A stretch of DNA of 64,000 bases, taken from assembly GCA_016271365.2 (NCBI GenBank), contig CM057454.1:696151501-696215500 (forward strand), given 5' to 3'. Numbering within the stretch: the stretch's first letter is position 1; the number at the start of each line of letters is the position of its first letter. Under the pieces are notes generated by a model. That model made no database searches. It worked only from the letters and a program-made list of their open reading frames with translations, and was not told where the DNA came from. Of this stretch, positions 21,003 through 31,017 are shown in pieces. The DNA comes from Neoceratodus forsteri (Eukaryota; Chordata; Ceratodontiformes; Ceratodontidae). The translations under genes were made by a program, and so were the position numbers.

Positions 21003-21910
21003 ATGTGGGGAGTAGTGCAATGCACTGGCTGTGAGGCAGCGGTCTTTCAGGAGACTTTCTGGAGGCTGAGATGCTGCCCTATTTGCAGGCAACTCTCTGG
21101 TCTGAGGGAGGAGGTTTCCCATCTTCAGGCCAAACTGGACAGGAGTAGAGGAACCACCCCCACCCGGGGAACACCAGGGCCACCATCTCTGCCTCAAAGT
21201 TTGCCAAGAAAGAGCAGTGGTTGGACCACAGTGGGCTCGGGGAGGGTACAGGTGGTGGAACAGAGGTGCATCCCTTCAGATGTAAAGTTCCACAATCAGT
21301 ACACCATTCTGATGAAGCATAGTTCTCCTATGGAGGCACCTGCACTGGAGACTGAGGAGGTTGCTGGCAACTGTCACAAGGGAGGCCCACAGGAAGGTGG
21401 CACAGGATACCACAGGGAAAGGAAGCAGCTCCTAGTGGGAGACTCAATTATTAGGAGATAGACCTGGGGGGGCAGAAGAAAGTGAAGTAAGGTGCCTGCC
21501 TGGTGCTATGGGTTGGAGGTACAGGAAGTGAATTCTCAGGATCATAAGAGCAGCTGTATGGGAGATGGAGCTGGACATCATTGTCCACCTAGGGACAAAT
21601 GACTTGGCTGGACATGAGATTAGAGCAGTGCAGGAGGAGTCTGTGGAGTTAGGGAGGGGTCTTAGACAAGTAGCTCATTTGATATCCTTCTCGGAGGGGC
21701 TGCCTGTCTGTGGCATGGGTGAGGTGAGGATACTCTGCACCATGTGATTCAATGAATGGTTGAAAAACCGATGCAGAGCACAGGGATTTGGATTCACTGG
21801 GGACTGAGGGTCCACCTGGAGAGATACCCTGCCTATACTGGCATGATGGTCTGTATCTGTCCAGGAAGAGAGCCAGTCTCCTGGGTGATTGGTTTAAATG
21901 CTTCACTGGT
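21003..21910 (+). pseudogene. CR1 ORF1: zinc finger, coiled coil and SGNH esterase
   Basis: The frame opens with a Cys pattern (C7-x2-C10-x14-C25-x2-C28, a PHD/zinc-finger-like module), then a short Leu/Glu-rich coiled coil and a Ser/Thr/Pro linker. SGNH esterase signatures follow: VGDSIIRR at about 21433 (block I, GDS), VHLGTNDL at 21583-21606 (block III), and WHDGLYL at 21839-21859 (block V), where Tyr stands for the expected His. Block I is cut off from the rest by a stop at 21459-21461, and a TGA follows CTM near 21745. CR1 ORF1 esterases are established; their role in retrotransposition is debated. Confidence 0.85.
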
Positions 21911-22113
21911 AAGCTTTTAAATTATCCAAGGGGGGAGGTACTGATAAGAAGCAGGGAATTCCCAGCTTCCCCCCACAAAACAGTGTAGTTAGCGAGGTAA
22001 ACACCAAGGTAGAAATGACAATAGGGAGCAGGACTGGGGTAAATGGAGAAGGCAAAGTCAGTAAGGGCAGGGATGGGGCTACAAGAGGTACAGCCATCAC
22101 AAAATGGATAGTA

Positions 22114-23178
22114 ATGAGTACCAATGCCCATAGTCTGGGTAACAAGCTTCCTGAACTAGTGGCCTTGATGGAAGAGGAACATCTGGATACCGTGACAGTC
22201 ACAGAAACATGGTACACACAGAACCATAACTGGAATGTAAACATACCAGAGTAAATTATCTACAGGAGGGGCAGGGAGGGTAAAAGAGGTGGAGGAGCAG
22301 GTCTCTACATAAGGCAAAGAATCAAAGCAACAGAACAAAATGCTAAAATGGGGAGGAGAAGAGGTACTGTGGGTCAACTTGGAGACAGGCAATGGCACCA
22401 CAGTCTGCACTGGCATTGTATACAGACCCCCATCTCAGGGGGAGGAAATGGAGAAGGAAATGTTAGAAGGTATCTTTAGAATGTCAGAAAAAGGGGAGAT
22501 ATTGCTGATGGGGGACCTGAATATGTCATATGTTAACTGGAGCACCTTTGCTGCAGCCACATTCAAGAGTGGGGTCATCTCGATGCCCTGCAGGGGGCAT
22601 GCCTTAGACAACTAGTACTGGAACCCACTTGAGAGGGAGCAATCTTAGACCTGGTACTCTCAAATGGAGATGGAGAGAGGATCAAAGATTTAGAAGGGGG
22701 TATCCATCTGGGAACTAGTGACTGCTAAACAGTATGGCTTATGATAAACACAGCAGTAGAGTCAAGCCATACAAAGGCAAAGGTCCTGGACTTTAGAAGG
22801 GCAGAATTTGCCAAAATGGGTGAGGGCCTAAGGAATGCACTAGCAAATGGGCAGGAAGGAGGGGTAGAAGAACAATGGGGAATAATCAAAACTGCCATTG
22901 CAGAGGCAAAAAACCTTTGTGTGAAGCAAATAAACAAAACAAAACAAAGTAAAAAAACACTATGGTTCTCGAAGGACGTGGCAGGGAAGGTTAGGAAGAA
23001 AAAGATAGCATTCAGGAAGTACAAGGAATCACAGATCAAGCAGGACACAGGATTGTATCAGTTAAAGCAGAAGGAGGCAGGGAAGGCAGTCAGAATAGTG
23101 AAGGCCCAAACTGATGAAAAGATAGCCAACTCAGTTAAGAAGGGGGATAAAACCTTTTGTAGGTACATCAGGGGGTGA
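22114..23178 (+). pseudogene. CR1 endonuclease domain and linker (copy D)
   Basis: MSTNAHSLGNK begins at 22114, about 200 bp after the ORF1 remnant. The frame changes near 22250 and 22340. The box MGDLNMSYVNWS (about 22506), an LDLVLSNGD segment and TSDC where the family has TSDH follow. The linker after 22741 contains FRRAEFAKMGE, CVKQINKTK and AKAQTDEKIANSVKK. The order matches copies B and C. Stops at 22252 and about 22632 and frameshifts make it non-functional. Confidence 0.85.
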
Positions 23179-23375
23179 AGGAAGACCAAGGAAGGGATAG
23201 TGAGGCTTAAAAATGTGGAGGGGGTGGACAGAGGGTGACTGTGAAAAGGCAGAGATACTGAACAAATATTTTTGCTCAGTATTCACAGAAGAAGAAGGGG
23301 GGAGATACATAAATCAAACAATAAAACACTCTGGAAAGAGGGGTTGATACCAGTCCATTCACAGAAGAAAGAGTC

Positions 23376-24073
23376 ATGAAGGAACTCCTAAAACTCAACT
23401 TGGACAAAGCAATGGGGCCTGATGGGATTTACTCCACAATTATGAAAGATCTGTATGGAGAACATGTGACACCACTGACTACCCTTTTTAACAAATCATG
23501 GGAGGATGGTGTGATACTGGAGGACTGGAGGAGGGCTGATGTGATTTCTCTTCACAAATGTAGCAGCAAGGCAGAGGCAGGACACCACAAACATGTTAGC
23601 TTGGCCTCAGTGGTAGGGAAAATGATGGAATCACTTCTGTAAGAAAGAATTGTTCAGTACCTAGAGGCCAGCAGAGCACAGGATCCAAGGCAGCATGATT
23701 TACAGCAGGAAGGTCATGTCAGACAAATCTAATAGATTTCTTTGACTGGGTAACCAAAGTAATAGACCAGGGAGGGGCTGTGGATATGGCATACCTAGAC
23801 TTTAGCAAGGCATTTGACATAGCCCCACACAAAGATTAATAAACAAGTTAGCCAGCCTGGGAGTGGATCCCAGGGTGGTAGCCTGGGTAATAAGCTGGCT
23901 GGACAACAGGACCCAGAGCGTAATAGTAAACTGAGTACACTCTGAAGAAAGGGGGGTTACTAGTGGGGTACCACAGGGTTCTGTATTGGGACCAGTCCTC
24001 TTTAATTTCTTTACAGGTGACATTGCAGAGGGGCTGGAAGGAATAGTATGCCTCTTTGCAGATGACACAAAGA
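23376..24073 (+). pseudogene. CR1 reverse transcriptase core, broken at FADD (copy D)
   Basis: The frame reads KAMGPDGIYS (about 23407), TLFNKSWEDG, then in other frames DFFDWVTKV and AYLDFSKAFD (23789 onward), TSGVPQGSVLGPVLFN and LFADDTK ending at about 24073. In contrast to copies A, B and C, the Tyr codon before LDFSKAFD is intact (TAC at 23792-23794). Immediately after the FADD box the gene is replaced by the tandem array and resumes at about 24795. Confidence 0.85.
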
Positions 24074-24795
24074 TATCAAATCATTTGCTTCTGGATCTGT
24101 TCTGACAAGGACCAATACAGCAACTACACTATTTGTTTGTCAACATGGACTTTGTTCTTTTTTTTGTAACATCTATGTTGGTCCAATAAAAAGTATAAAA
24201 TCATTTGCTTTCTGATCTGTTTCTACAAGGACCAATATGGTAACTACACTATTTGTTTGTCAACATGGACGTTGTTCTTTTCTGTGAAACACCTATGTTG
24301 GTCCAATAAAAGGTATCAAATAATTTGCTTCTGGATCTGTTCTTACAAGGACAAATATGACACTACACTATTTGTCTGTCAACATGGACTTTGTTCTTTT
24401 TTGTGTTTATCTATGTTGGTCCAATAAAAGGTATCAAATCATTTGCTTCTGGATCTTTTCATACAAGGACCAATACGGCCACTACACTATTTGTTTGTCA
24501 ACATGGACTTTGTTCTTTTTTGTGTTATATCTATGTTGGTCCAATAAAAGGTATCAAATCATTTGCTTCTGGATCTTTTCATACAAGGACCAATACGGCC
24601 ACTACACTATTTGTTTGTCAACATGGACTTTGTTCTTTTTTGTGTAACATCTATGTTGGTCCAATAAAATTTATCAAATCATTTGCTTCTGGATCTGTTC
24701 TTACAAGGACCAATATGGCAGCTGTACTATTTGTTCGTCAACATGGACTTTGTTCTTTTTTGTGTAACATCTGTGTAGGTCCAATAAAAGGTATG
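24074..24795 (+). repeat. Six-unit ~120-bp tandem array inside the CR1 RT
   Basis: The phrase GTCCAATAAAA recurs at 24181, 24301, 24419, 24539, 24659 and 24779, a period of 118-120 bp. Each unit also has ATCATTTGCTTCTGGATC, AAGGACCAATA, and TTTGTCAACATGGACT. One unit-like copy with the same TAACATCTATGTTGGTCC segment lies at 27498-27550, next to a hammerhead-like core, so the array seems derived from a Penelope-like tail. It is not a CRISPR array; there are no spacers. Confidence 0.9.
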
Positions 24796-25460
24796 AAATC
24801 ATTGTACACAATGGGTGAAGATACTAACAACAACACAAATGGAAAGGGACCTTGGGGTAGTCATATCAGATGACTTTAAGCTAGGTAAGCAATGTGAGAA
24901 GGCAGTAAGGAGGGCTGGGGAAATACTAGGCTCTATAGGGAGAGGCATCACCAGTAGAAAACAGGAAGTTGTTATCCCTCTGTACAGACAGTTGGTGAGA
25001 CCCCATCTGGAGTACTGTGTACAGTTCTGGAGACTCCATCTCCACAAGGACATAGACAGGATGGAGACAGTCCAGTGGAGGGCAACTAAAATGGTGCAGG
25101 GTCTGCAAAAGAAGCCATATGAAGAGAGACTAAAAGTGCTGAATATTTATACCCTTGAGGAAAGGAGGGAGAGGGGACATGATAGAAACTTTCAAGTACC
25201 TCAAGGGAATCAACAAAGTCCAAGACTGGAGCATCTTTAAGAAAAAGAGGTTTACAAGAACAAGGGGGAACAATTTGAAGATAGACGAGGGATGGCTCAG
25301 GGGCAACATGAGGAAGTACTTTTCACAGAAAGGGTGGTGGGCACATGGAATGGCCTTCCTGAAGAGGTTGTGGGGTCAAAAACAGTGGGGGAATTCAAGA
25401 CTGCATGCGACAGACATAAGGCAATCTTAGTGAAGGGTAGGAGGAAGTAGTGTTGGGTAA
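24796..25460 (+). pseudogene. CR1 RT C-terminal region (copy D, after the array)
   Basis: CR1 sequence resumes with the TMGEDTNNN segment, then ERDLGVVISDDFKLGKQCEKAVRRAG, SRKQEVVIPLYRQLVRPHLEYCVQFW and RRERGHDRNFQVPQGNQQ. A frameshift near 25170 splits the last part. The 3' UTR continues to 25552. Between this and the FADD box about 175 bp present in the other copies are missing. Confidence 0.87.
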
Positions 25461-25564
25461 CTGGAATCTGCAGCTTATCCAATAGGTAGGAAATGTGCAG
25501 ACAAGGTGGGCCAAGTGGTCCTTCTCTGCCATCAAAGTCCATGTTTCCACAATTTTCTAAAAGC

Positions 25565-25722
25565 TAATGGATGGGCAACAGACAATAACTGCACTGTAAT
25601 CCCATCTGCGATTTCCATGACAACTGTAAACCTCTTGAGCCGTGCTCTCAAGATTTACCTAGTTGCCATGAAAACCACTCAATGTGATTACAGCGTGGTT
25701 ATTGTCTGTTGTCCATCTGTTA
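25565..25722. mobile_element. 158-bp full-length foldback MITE
   Basis: The segment is almost a perfect hairpin. TAATGGATGGGCAACAGACA at its left end is the inverted counterpart of TGTCTGTTGTCCATCTGTTA at its right end, and the pairing continues inward through ATGACAACTG...CTCTTGAG and its complement to a 6-bp loop near 25643. It lies between the 3' end of CR1 copy D and the L1. No protein could be encoded. Confidence 0.8.
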
Positions 25723-27440
25723 TCCTTGACGTTAACAGCAGTATAAGAGATGTCAGGGTCTGAGAGAAACAATAGAATGTCATCAGAATATAGTATAGTG
25801 ATGTAACTATGCACTTTAATTTTGCCTCCCAGTGCCTCCTTCTGAGATCTTATTTTTATTGCCAAAGGCTCTAAATATAGAGCAAATAGCAGTGGGGATA
25901 ATGGACATCCCTGTCTTGTGCCCCTAAATAAGGGGCCATTCAAGGGATACTGATGGTTTTATTTCATTTTAGCCTAGGGTTTTGTGTAGATCAGTCTGAT
26001 CCACTCTAAAAATTTACCATTTATTCAGAAGGCCTTCATTGTCTGTAGTAAAAAAGGCAATTGAACCCTGTTGAAAGCCTTCTCCATGTCAAGTGATAGT
26101 ACCACTGTGTCTGTCCCTTCTTGTTCTTGTATGATATTGAATGCTTTCCTTGTATTATGGTGAAGTTTTCTTCCCTCAATTAATCCAGCTTTGTCTGAAT
26201 GAATCAATTTGGGTAGAAGAATTTTTGCCAGCCTGTTTGCAAATATCTTTGCAAATATTTTATAGTCACTCTTCAATAATGATATAGGTCTATAAGACTG
26301 GCACTGTTGAGGTGGTTTATCTTTTTTAATTATTAGAGTAATGATGGTGTCCATGAAGGAAGGGGGAATTTCACCACAATGATGTATATCCTGAAAAGGT
26401 CCTTAGAAAAGGTGCAATAATTAATTTTAAATTTTAATAAAACTCAAATTAAAATCCATCTGGGCTTGGAGACTTTCCATTCAGGATGTCATCCAGTACC
26501 ATATATATTTCATCCAGAAAGATGTCTTTCTATAGTGTTTCTAAATCTTAATTAGATATTTTTATGATGAACAACCCCTTTAAGGATAACCCCCTAGATT
26601 AGCACTACAAGAATAGCGCCAGTCAACTGAGTGCTAATCTGGATAGTGCTACCAGGGGCAGCGAGAAGGGATTTACAGTGCTTGCAGTAAGCACTCCACA
26701 GGGCACTGTCCATGGTGCTGACAGTGGACAAAGGCACCAGAATCCACAAGGCTTGCCGAGCTGCTCCTGTGGTGTGGAGGGCTAAGGCATACAGTAATTC
26801 AACCAGAGAGTGGAGACTAAGGTTCTAATCCTGGTCTCTTTAGATTTTGGCTATCGGGACTTTATTTATTTTTTTACAAGGTTCTGTGGAAACAGTATTC
26901 CATAGCCCCAAAAATTTAATCTTGCCCCATGATCTGCTGCCCGCTGGAGTGAGAAACCTTTAGTCTGGGGGGGGAGCTGGGTGCTTAGCCCCCCGCATCA
27001 GTGGGTGTTGGGGGGAGGAGCCCCAAGGAAAAACAAAAGAGATGGCATTTTCGCAGTGTGGTTCTTGACTGCGCTGTTCTGGTCAGCAATGTTCTTACCC
27101 AGTGCCCCTTTAAGTAGTTTCAAATTTCAGGCAAGTCCGGGTTAAACTCAGATGTATACAATTTAGAATAAAACCTTACAGAGGTATCATTAATTTCTTC
27201 TGGTTTAGTAGTTGTAAGACCATCTTCCTGTCAAATTATATCAATTTTGTTTGGATTTTTCTGTCATTTCAACTGGTATGCCAAAAGTATATCCAGTAGA
27301 TCTGAGAAGAAATAATATTTAGCCCTGGATCTATACATTGCATTTTCCACTTGCTGGTGTGTAATTCTTTTTTCCATTTTATCTCCTAAACCAAGAACTT
27401 TTAAGCAACACTGTTTGGTCCCTAAATTATATGTTCCTGG
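25723..27440 (-). pseudogene. L1 ORF2 reverse transcriptase (segment 3 of the split L1)
   Basis: Minus-strand frames encode the L1 RT core. From 27440 they read EKRITHQQVENAMYRSRAKYY, TTKPEEINDTSVRFYSKLYTSE (about 27190), DDILNGKSPSPDGF (about 26490), YRPISLLKSDYKIFAKI (26290), [40 protein letters not shown] (25920) and YSDDILLF (25800). The YSDD catalytic box is intact. The frame is broken by stops and by a 520-bp insertion at 26585-27104. The protein continues across the CR1 block into segment 2. Confidence 0.88.
26585..27104. mobile_element. 520-bp insertion flanked by CCCCTTTAAG
   Basis: The 10-bp sequence CCCCTTTAAG lies at 26575-26584 and 27105-27114, and the L1 reads through if one copy and the interior are removed. 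The ends are weakly inverted (both contain an AGCGC.AGTCAA phrase about 40 bp in). The interior holds a GGTTCTAATCC segment near 26830 that resembles a tRNA B box. It may be a TTAA-class DNA transposon or a SINE; the evidence does not decide. Confidence 0.65.
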
Positions 27441-27560
27441 GCATAAGTCTCTGAGGAAGGACTTGATTGGTCCAAAAGCTTAAATATTGTTTTCTTTTTG
27501 TAACATCTATGTTGGTCCAATAAAAGGTATCAGACCATTTGCTTCTGGGTCAGTTCCTAA
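27441..27560 (+). repeat. Penelope-like tail unit
   Basis: The segment has CTGAGGAAGGACTTGATTGGTCC followed by AAAAGCTT, then TAACATCTATGTTGGTCC and AATAAAAGGTATCA. The second half matches the unit of the tandem array at 24074-24795. The first half looks like the hammerhead-bearing tail of a Penelope-like element. It abuts the upstream edge of the L1 RT remnant. Confidence 0.6.
27447..27485 (+). ncRNA. Hammerhead-like core (degenerate)
   Basis: CTGAGGA (27451-27457) matches the CUGANGA core exactly. It is followed by a GGAC-loop-GTCC stem and by AAAAGCTTAAA, where GAAA would be expected. Stem I is weak. This is a decayed relative of the motif at 17880. Confidence 0.4.
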
Positions 27561-30230
27561 GGTGGCATGTTCAGATTCTGCTGAGATTAATGATTCTCCA
27601 ATGAGGAGAAATCATCTTTATGTTTCTTTTTTTTAATACCTGTTTGAGTCATTTTCCATCCCCTAAAATAGATTTTAAGGGATTAAATTAAAGCTCATGG
27701 TGCAACACTGCATTGTTGTTTTAAATAATGCCACTTGGGGTAAATCTGATTCTGCTTCTCATGCATTATTATGATATTTTATTTTGCACATTAATAATGA
27801 ACATTTGTATTAGAGTCTTTTTTGTTTGCTTTCTGTACCATGGTTTACCTCAAACCGGTGTTCCTGGATATAGTTGTTTTTACTAGTATCTTTTCAAATC
27901 CAGTCAACCCTCTCAGGCCAAAACAGCATCCAAATACAGTAAAATGAAAACAAGCAGCCAAGCAAAAGCTAATAATCAGGGACTAGGAGTAGAACTGGGC
28001 AGATGGGAAGACAGCAAACCACCACTGCCCTTAATATCGAAAGCACTCAAAAGGCAATGCATCAAGTGGCTGATATGACAAATCAGTAAATGGTCTGATC
28101 ACTCCATGAATAATTAAAAATCTGAACATAGATATTAAAGAAATCTTTGCCAACATTGTCCTGTGTGAGACGGTGTTCATAGCAAGCAGCTCGATCAGCT
28201 GAAATGGCATGGGGGGAGCAATCACAGTTCTGCCTGCATCATTGGAGCTCAGACAGTTAGCATTAGGAAAATAGCAGGGAAGGGGGAAGCAGAAGTCTAG
28301 AAGAGGAAGGAGGAGGCAAAGAGAACTGATGGGAATCTGCCAATATCCCAGCAAGAGCTTATTGCTACGCTGAGAAAAAGAAGAAAGTAGGGTCAGAAAG
28401 GCCAAGGGATCACATTTTAGCAAGCAAGATCTCAGCTCAGTTAGAAGGCTGGTGGGTGGGGGAGGGGCAGAGAAAGATGGGGAGAGAGATTTTGTGTGGG
28501 GGACTCCTTGCTCAATAATGATACAGTACGTATTTTTTTGTATTTTCCCTAGTCTCCGAGTAATCTCCCTCAATGGGTCTGTCACATTTACCAGTAAATC
28601 AGTTACCACAAACCAGACCTACTTCACTGACTTTGACCCGAGTCCCCATGAGTCCCGGCCTGAACAAATCTTGTTTTGTTAACTTTGGCTGGCCATTAGA
28701 AACAAACACAAAACACCCAACTCCTGGCTTGGCTTAGCCATCCTGCTGTCCATAGCATCTGCCGCTGGTTCTCTCCCTCCCTAATTTGCCCATTTGCTCA
28801 AACTTGTTGTTAGTTTAAATAAACAACAACTGAGAAAATGTGGACTCTGACATGAGTGGAGAAGATTGAGATTTGAGAAGCTACATACCTGCTGCTGCAA
28901 CTTCGGAAACTACAGTCCCTCTCACAAGAGGTTTCTGTCTGTTGACTGCCTGACAAGGTTTCTTTCATGCCATCAATCAAGTCTGATCATCTGAGATTAC
29001 AGTCTAAGTTACTGTAGTATGGTTGAGGGGGCTGAGGCAACTCACTGCTTCTAAGCAATGCTGGCACTTAAACTTCCTGCTGGAAAGTCTCAGATGAGCT
29101 AGAGGTATTGAATATTGTATAAGACACTACAAATGGGGGTGGGTAGGTCATTAATTCCCCATAGGGAAGCAGTTCTATGGAACTCAGTCCCGTTGGAGTT
29201 GCAGCAGTATAATCATCCTGTTAAGTCAACTATTTAAAAAAAATGGTTGGTGGAACAAGCAACTGTTCCTTTGAGATGCTGTCTGATCATGATCACTTAA
29301 GTTGTAATATTAAACTGAAGGATGTGGCTCTGAAATGGATACTTGTCTCAATGTTGTTATTTGTTTAGAGAATTATGTATGTTTATTTAGTGCTGATGTT
29401 ATGATCTGAATGTGATGGTTATCGTTATTCTTAACTTTTGTATGTAATTATATGTTAGTAACTGGCAGCTTGTACAATTCCTATGGGATCTCATTGAAAA
29501 TTAGATCTACTCAATTGAATGTTATCCCTGTTTATACTTTATGAGTAAAAGACATTACTACAACTACTACTAAGCTCCTCACACACAACACTGTTCTCTG
29601 GGATCATGATACACCTGCTGCCACACTGTTAAGTCCTCTCTCTCTCTCTCTCTCTCTTGCTTCTTCCTCAGCCTGCATTGGAATGGGAAGGGTCCTGGCC
29701 TGATATAAAGATGAATTGTGCCCTCAGCAACAATGCTGGCACTTCTTGCTGAATGATAAAGCATCAAATAGGCATATAGATGCTGCCACATCTGCTATTA
29801 ATCAAGCACTCATTTAAATAAAAGTAAAACAGCATGGGATCTAGCTTACACAGCACTTAGCAGCAATGCCTACCCACTCCCATTGCCCCCACCAATCACT
29901 CACTCACTTCATACCAAACTCAGCCTGACACAAGAAGCCTCAAACACTCACAACAAAACCAAGGCAAGATTTTGTTGAACTGATGCCCTCTCGATGGAGT
30001 TACATGATGGTTGCTCTAGTGTAGATCTACATGGTGTGAGCTCCATCAGGTCCGAGTTATAACCTATGTTTTTTGATAACAGTTCTGACCCTTTTGTGTG
30101 TAAATTCTTTTTGGAGAATGCTTACTGTTCTGGTGAGATGTCTAAGATGGATATTTCTGAAAAAATACCAATGGTGGTTGTAGAAAGTGTCAGTGTGGAC
30201 TGAGTAGCTTGTAGTTGCTCTTGCTTTAGA
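27561..30230. other. Gene-free stretch with a TC microsatellite
   Basis: No recognised gene or element in about 2.7 kb. A minus-strand open frame of 192 codons (28609-28031) matches no family I know and lacks supporting features, so it is not called. A TC repeat of about 10 units occurs at 29636-29657. Confidence 0.5.
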
Positions 30231-30264
30231 GTCAAAATGCCCAAGGAGAAGCAACCCATCTCCA

Positions 30265-31017
30265 ATGCCCCCATCGACCACTCCTACCAACTTTACCATG
30301 GAGCGATTCTTCTTGGAACTGACTACAATTAAGATGGCAGAATACAAACTTATTGATGATTTTAAATCCTTCAAACTGGCATTGCAAGAATTAACTGTTT
30401 GGGTCTCAGACTCAGAAGCTTGTATCAGCTCTGTGGAAGATCCACAGAGAAAAATGGAACCAGAGATAGTTCAATGCCAAAGAACAGTCGCCCACCTAAC
30501 AGAGAAGGCAGAAGACCTTGAAGGACAATCTTCTTGAAATAACCTGGTGCTCCTGGGGCTCCCAGAAAATGAAGAGGGGCCCAACCCCATCGAATTTATA
30601 CAATGATTTTATACTAAAGTGGCTAACCCCTCTCTCAATGGACTGGGATACATTGTTGAATAAGCTCACCATGTCTTGCACAAGAAGCCAGTCTCGGGGG
30701 AATGACCCAGACCCTTCAAATTTCAACTATTAAATTATTTAGGCCGAGTACACATTTTTAGGCAAGTTCGAGCTTCACATAATTTACAATGGAAGGGCCA
30801 CTGCTTGTGGCAAGTCTTTGATCTGATACAGCAAGTAAGGCAGAGACAGGCAGAGTCAGAGTATAAAGAAATTACATTTAAATTATGGGCTGCTCACATC
30901 ATACATAAGATGTTGCATCCTTCCTGCTTAGAGTTTACTACAGAGTTGGAAATTTGGTGCTATGATTCTGCTGACCAGGCAACCCAAGAGTTACCAGAGA
31001 TATTCCTTAACCTGAAA
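30265..31017 (+). pseudogene. L1 ORF1 RNA-binding protein remnant
   Basis: The first frame (30265-30537) reads NFTMERFFLELTTIK, then a Glu/Leu-rich stretch resembling a coiled coil (through AHLTEKAEDLEGQ). The next segment, in the following frames, has LVLLGLPENEEGPNP (30543) and PRPFKFQLLNYLGRVHI, the pattern of the L1 ORF1 RRM and C-terminal domain. A last open piece reads HCLWQVFDLIQQVRQRQAESEYKE... to 31017. At least two stops and one frameshift break it. Confidence 0.78.

Larger units (their letters stand above)
20640..25552 (+). mobile_element. CR1-type LINE copy D, nearly full length, interrupted by a tandem array
   Basis: The most complete CR1 in the window. ORF1 (zinc-finger and esterase) begins at 21003, the endonuclease at 22114, the RT core near 23376, and the 3' end is at about 25552 (CCATGTTTCC). 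The 5' limit is uncertain; 300-400 bp of possible 5' UTR precede ORF1. At 24073-24795 a foreign tandem array replaces about 175 bp of RT sequence. The copy sits inside the split L1. Confidence 0.85.

Noticed and set aside
24090..24110. CTGACAAGGACC in the array as a further hammerhead core
   Set aside because: No GAAA segment or closing stem follows at the right distance.
24074..24795. Possible CRISPR array
   Set aside because: The repeats are contiguous ~120-bp tandem units with no unique spacers, in a vertebrate genome full of retroelements.
24357..24873. Open frames with a 40-residue internal repeat, suggesting a repetitive protein
   Set aside because: The DNA unit is about 120 bp, divisible by three, so any open unit gives a periodic frame. 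The frame is a by-product of the tandem array and starts and ends in CR1 or array sequence.
28031..28609. 192-codon minus-strand open frame
   Set aside because: No recognised motif, no neighbouring gene structure and simple low-complexity Leu/Ser/Pro content; in 64 kb a chance open frame of this size is plausible.
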